Shown one piece after another: positions 7,138 through 8,819 of a stretch of DNA of 8,819 nucleotides (positions are counted from its first letter, which is position 1; every line of letters starts with the position of its first letter). The position numbers were made by a program, and so were the translations under genes. This DNA is from Treponema sp. Its GTDB lineage: Bacteria > Spirochaetota > Spirochaetia > Treponematales > Breznakiellaceae. Location: positions 1 through 8,819 of the forward strand of contig JAIRRR010000205.1 in the NCBI GenBank assembly GCA_031255875.1, given 5' to 3'. Under the pieces are notes generated by a model. That model ran no database searches. It was not told the origin of the DNA and saw nothing but the letters and a program-made list of their open reading frames with translations.

Positions 7138-7260
7138 ACCCTGCCCCATTGTTAAACCGGAACGGACAAGGGCCCGCGCCGAAACGCGCGGCGTTTGCCC
7201 GTACACGGGACCCAACAGCCTTGAACCGCCGACTTATTTGCGCTACACTGCAAATTGAAC

Positions 7261-7302
7261 ATACAACCTTGACATGATATGCGCGATCATGTCAATTTGT
7301 AT
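7261..7302. promoter_or_regulatory. Long dyad, candidate DeoR-type operator
   Basis: TTGACATGAT (7269-7278) and ATCATGTCAA (7286-7295) are perfect 10-base inverted repeats around a 7-base spacer. The symmetry continues outward, ATACAA (7261-7266) against TTGTAT (7297-7302), with CC on one side and T on the other between the blocks. In total 16 paired positions lie in the gap between the repressor and the transporter. An extra TGTCAA half-site at 7339-7344 coincides with the -35 box of the minus-strand promoter. DeoR-family repressors commonly bind such repeats near their own genes, so this is the leading operator. As minus-strand RNA it would also fold into a strong hairpin in the ATPase leader. 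Confidence 0.6.
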
Positions 7303-7315
7303 AAGTATGCTAAGA

Positions 7316-7344
7316 ATAGTACGTCCATTTATGTAAATTGTCAA
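7316..7344 (-). promoter_or_regulatory. Predicted sigma70-type promoter of the importer operon
   Basis: On the minus strand a perfect TTGACA (7344-7339) is followed, after exactly 17 bases, by TACTAT (7321-7316; 4 of 6 to TATAAT). The surroundings are A/T-rich. Transcription would start near 7309, leaving an untranslated leader of about 170 bases that contains the dyad at 7261-7302 and a small GC hairpin (CCGCGC 7174-7179 with GCGCGG 7186-7191). This is an inference from consensus boxes only. Confidence 0.5.
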
Positions 7345-7404
7345 TAAATATTTCATTATTTTTATGAAAAAGGCGACGTGCGCAATATCAAAGGAGGCTG
7401 CGGC

Positions 7405-8172
7405 ATGCTAACCCTGGAACGGCAGAACGCCATCATGGATATCCTCAACAAGGACAAGGTGGTCAACATCAACAAACTGTCCGGCCTTTTCTCCATCAGC
7501 TCCGCCAGCATACGCCGGGATCTGGAAAAAATGGAGCAGCAGGGGCTGGTCAAGCGCACCTACGGCGGGGCCGTGCTGGTGGAGGGGATCAACGCGGAGA
7601 TACCCCTGGTGGTGCGGGAAATAGAGCAGCGGGAGGCGAAACAGCTGATCGCCAAAAAGGCGTCGGGGTTCATCGAGGATCAGGACACTATTTTTATGGA
7701 CTCCTCTACCACGACTAAGGAGCTGACCAACTTTATGGACGGGATCAGCGGCCTGACGGTAATCACCAACGGCATCCGGGCCATAACCGACATGGCCCTT
7801 CTGGAGAACATCACCGTGTACGGCATATCCGGCAAGCTGCGCAAGCCGTCCCTGTCCTTTATCGGCAACCAGGCGGAAAACTGCGTTACCGACTACTGGG
7901 CGTCAAAGTTCTTCTTCTCCTGCACCGGCCTGTGGATGAGCCACGGGGCCATGGACTATTCCGACGCGGAAGCGGAGCTCCGCAAAAAGATGATGTCCGC
8001 CTGCCAGAAGATTATCCTCCTCTGCGATCACACCAAATTCGACCGGCCCGCCTTTTACCGGATATGCCCCTTCTCGCGGATAGACGTGCTCATAACCGAC
8101 CTGAAACTGAGCGAGCAGTGGGAATCGCTCCTGATGCAGAACGGCGTGGACATAGTCTACGCTTCGGACTGA
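7405..8172 (+). CDS. DeoR-family transcriptional repressor
   Basis: DNA-binding regulator of 255 residues, the typical DeoR length. Residues 1-57 form the winged helix-turn-helix: LERQNAIMDILN, then KLSGLFSISSASIRRDLEKM (24-43) as the HTH pair, then GLVKRTYGGAVL (47-58), the family hallmark. The C-terminal DeoRC sensor domain shows DSSTTT (99-104) for effector phosphate binding, VITNG (119-123), GISGKLRKPSLSFIG (140-154) and AEAELRKKMM followed by IILLCDHTKFDR (203-214). The family usually binds a phosphorylated sugar, which releases the repressor from DNA. The ATG at 7405 is preferred over a GTG at 7378 because AAGGAGG (7391-7397) lies 7 bases before it and the shorter product begins like relatives. 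It is divergent from the importer and shares the control region with it, so it very likely regulates that operon and itself. I see no convincing plus-strand promoter. Confidence 0.92.
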   Translation: MLTLERQNAIMDILNKDKVVNINKLSGLFSISSASIRRDLEKMEQQGLVKRTYGGAVLVEGINAEIPLVVREIEQREAKQLIAKKASGFIEDQDTIFMDSSTTTKELTNFMDGISGLTVITNGIRAITDMALLENITVYGISGKLRKPSLSFIGNQAENCVTDYWASKFFFSCTGLWMSHGAMDYSDAEAELRKKMMSACQKIILLCDHTKFDRPAFYRICPFSRIDVLITDLKLSEQWESLLMQNGVDIVYASD

Positions 8173-8189
8173 GAGCCCCGTTCCGCCAA

Positions 8190-8819
8190 TTACAGGATCA
8201 GCAGGGCGCAGGATGCGACCGTCATGACATAGACCAGGGCGCGGTAATACTTTTCCGAGACAAGCCTGACGATCAAAACGCCGAGGAAAAGGCCCAGCAG
8301 GATGAACGGGATCATCGAAACACCGAAAAGCAGGCCCTTGATATGGATGTTACGCCAAACAAGCGCCTGCAACGGTATCTTCAGGTAGTTGAGGATGATG
8401 AAGAACCACGCGGCGGTCCCGACAAAGTTCTCCTTGGGTAGGCGCGTGGAAAGGAGGTATACCGACATGACGGGGCCCGCCGCGTTCCCGATCATCGTGG
8501 AAAAGCCGCCGATAATGCCGAAGATTGCCGAAAACCACCAGCCGTCGGGCACGGGCGCGTCCCTGCCGCGCAGGTCGTTCCAGAACATGACGGCCAGGCC
8601 CAGGAGTATGCAGATGCCGATAAGGACCCTGAACGCCTTTGCCGGGACGAGCCGGTCCACGAAAATGGCGACGCCGAATCCCGCGAGCGCCCAGGGGAGC
8701 AGCCTGGCGATGTACTTCCAGCGGGCGGCCCGCCGGTAATAGGCCACGGCCAGAAGATCGGCGAAGCACAGCATGGGCAGCACGACGCCGGTAGATTCTT
8801 TCGCGCCGAAGATAAGCGC
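8190..8819 (-). CDS. TauE/SafE-family membrane protein, partial (N-terminus outside window)
   Basis: Integral membrane protein; 209 C-terminal residues are visible and the frame stays open to the window edge, so the real start lies outside. The first visible residues, KESTGVVLPMLCFADLLAV, match the end of the first half-repeat of TauE/SafE proteins. The second repeat is GIIGGFSTMIGNAAGPVMSV followed by KENFVGTAAWFFIILNYLK, the family signature. About six hydrophobic helices are visible, and the protein ends ASCALLIL. Members move sulfite, sulfoacetate or other small organic anions, but most are uncharacterised and also carry the label 'UPF0721'. It is convergent with the repressor with only 17 bases between stops and no terminator-like hairpin in that gap. 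A functional link with the sugar importer is not shown by the sequence. Confidence 0.85.
   Translation of the reverse strand, partial: ALIFGAKESTGVVLPMLCFADLLAVAYYRRAARWKYIARLLPWALAGFGVAIFVDRLVPAKAFRVLIGICILLGLAVMFWNDLRGRDAPVPDGWWFSAIFGIIGGFSTMIGNAAGPVMSVYLLSTRLPKENFVGTAAWFFIILNYLKIPLQALVWRNIHIKGLLFGVSMIPFILLGLFLGVLIVRLVSEKYYRALVYVMTVASCALLIL

Noticed and set aside
7138..7215. Longer N-terminus for the ATPase
   Set aside because: The added 26 residues are not part of the conserved NBD1 start and no good SD precedes the upstream start; the internal ATG fits relatives better.
7269..7305. Plus-strand promoter using TTGACA at 7269 for the DeoR gene
   Set aside because: The nearest -10-like hexamer, TATAAG at 7300-7305, is 25 bases away, and the 17-base position reads TCAATT. 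The TTGACA is better explained as an operator arm.

Overview
The window looks like bacterial chromosome from an anaerobic, sugar-using organism. Strong Shine-Dalgarno sites, a lipidated sugar-binding protein, a URO-D-family enzyme next to a sugar transporter and recurring CCAAAAC...GTTTTGG hairpins would fit a gut-type Treponema or related spirochaete, with a clostridium as the alternative. This assignment is an impression from gene content, not a database result.

Layout. The right-centre holds a complete carbohydrate ABC importer of the ribose/xylose (CUT2) type. It is transcribed on the minus strand in the order: double ATPase (5632-7137), permease A (4581-5591), permease B (3565-4584), substrate-binding lipoprotein (2398-3495). 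It ends in a hairpin at 2353-2388. Divergent to it, on the plus strand, is a DeoR-family repressor (7405-8172). The 267-base region between them holds a good minus-strand promoter and a long dyad (7261-7302) that is the best operator candidate. Left of the importer, same strand, lie a broken C-terminal piece of what looks like an FGGY sugar kinase (2172-2342), a URO-D/MtaA-like protein (1147-2175) and a zinc-dependent medium-chain dehydrogenase (23-1045). At the right edge is a TauE/SafE-type membrane protein, convergent with the repressor and cut by the window end.

How the parts fit. The importer would bring in a monosaccharide, polyol or related compound under control of the DeoR protein, whose family usually senses a phosphorylated sugar. 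The kinase remnant, URO-D-like protein and dehydrogenase look like the tail of an older catabolic operon: the remnant's stop codon overlaps the URO-D start by ATGA. That tail is visibly richer in A+T than the importer, and the junction falls just beyond the importer's terminator. The most useful finding is therefore a probable rearrangement boundary near 2342, where the importer operon now abuts a decapitated kinase operon. I found no CRISPR array, tRNA, rRNA or transposase. No wholly new system is evident.
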